Shown piece after piece: positions 63,796-64,000 of a stretch of 64,000 nt of DNA. Below the pieces are notes generated by a model. It worked only from the letters and a program-made list of their open reading frames with translations. It ran no database searches and had not been told where the DNA came from. The DNA lies in contig NZ_FOCL01000005.1 of assembly GCF_900110105.1 (NCBI RefSeq), forward strand, positions 1 to 64,000, read 5' to 3'. The translations under genes and the position numbers were made by a program. This DNA is from Mucilaginibacter gossypiicola (GTDB taxonomy: Bacteria; Bacteroidota; Bacteroidia; Sphingobacteriales; Sphingobacteriaceae). Within the stretch, counting starts at the first letter, position 1. Every line of letters begins with the position of its first letter.

Positions 63796-64000
63796 AAAAT
63801 TTAAGGCTCATACTGCCTATAAACCTGGCAGGCGCCTGCGGTGTTAACCTTACCGACCATGCTTTTTCGCTGGTTAGGTTATCAACCTTAAAGCTGATGC
63901 GGTATTTAGGCTGATCATAAAACAACGTTGCATCAAGCAGTGTGTATGATGGAATAACGATTTTGGTGAGTGTGGTATTGGTTTGGTACGAAGCATTACC
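63794..64000 (-). CDS. TonB-dependent receptor, C-terminal end only
   Basis: The window ends inside this gene; the last 68 residues are visible. They form the final beta-barrel strands (YTLLDATLFYDQPKYRISFK then VDNLTSEKAW) and end in GSMSLKF with the C-terminal Phe needed for outer membrane insertion. The pattern fits siderophore-type receptors more than SusC, which is inference from a short piece. Confidence 0.8.
   Translation of the reverse strand, partial: GNASYQTNTTLTKIVIPSYTLLDATLFYDQPKYRISFKVDNLTSEKAWSVRLTPQAPARFIGSMSLKF

Noticed and set aside
1..64000. CRISPR arrays, phage or insertion-sequence genes
   Set aside because: No regularly spaced identical repeats of CRISPR type and no transposase, integrase or phage structural protein among the frames.

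Overview
The window is chromosomal DNA of a Bacteroidota bacterium, most likely a Sphingobacteriaceae member close to Mucilaginibacter or Pedobacter. The evidence is a SusC/SusD pair behind an ECF sigma/FecR pair, several matches to the Bacteroidota promoter (TTTG, about 20 nt, TAnnTTTG), a DUF3276 (PUR-like) protein, an extended NusB, many carbohydrate-active enzymes, and a tRNA gene without encoded CCA. I see no phage, insertion sequence, CRISPR array or integron.

Layout. 0-9.7 kb: valS, a hybrid histidine kinase, a GH2 enzyme, an orphan HsdR-N nuclease-like protein divergent from holA, and two small membrane proteins. 10-15 kb: an APS kinase/sulfotransferase pair, a small exported protein, then EVE, CBM9-like and GHL10-like genes with short overlaps. 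15-21.6 kb: a repeat-rich convergent gap, marR, and a minus-strand housekeeping cluster running from an amino-acid dehydrogenase through nusB, a DUF1573 lipoprotein, yajC, ybbR and coaE to an MBL-fold exonuclease and a 58-residue DUF5522 protein. The last four genes are chained by one-base TAATG overlaps. 21.8-31.7 kb: an NTF2-fold immunity-like lipoprotein, an ABC exporter, DUF3276, mgtE, ychF, an SDR/AraC pair with a tandem operator, and a divergent SDR/HxlR pair with a nested palindrome. 31.8-36.3 kb: a sulfatase, a polysaccharide deacetylase, DoxX, AraC, a hypothetical gene and tRNA-Arg(CCG). 36.6-44.1 kb: aquaporin and a minus-strand signalling island (one histidine kinase, a LytTR regulator, a hybrid kinase, two kinases with eroded ATP-binding motifs, one small zinc-ribbon-like protein). 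44.7-47.4 kb: a GH28 polygalacturonase-like gene and a myo-inositol oxygenase, each preceded by the same 20-bp LacI-type box. 47.6-56 kb: ECF sigma, FecR, SusC, SusD and an AraC regulator. The sigma and FecR genes are separated by a nest of palindromic repeats and a possible structured RNA. 56-64 kb: gluconeogenic ppsA-fbp, katG, a small exported protein and the 3' end of a TonB-dependent receptor.

How the genes fit together. The genes for plant and animal glycans (GH2, GH28, sulfatase, deacetylase, GHL10, SusC/D, MIOX) suggest a polysaccharide degrader that also handles uronic acids and inositol. PEP synthase with FBPase would support growth on gluconeogenic substrates. Regulation is dense: four AraC/HxlR-type regulators, one MarR, one ECF/FecR circuit and five two-component proteins.

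I found no clear-cut new defence or biosynthetic system. The best leads are the kinase island with degenerate ATPase domains, the shared box upstream of GH28 and MIOX, the intergenic inverted arms built of short repeated words, the repeat nest with a possible structured RNA between sigma and FecR, and the coupled exonuclease-DUF5522 pair.
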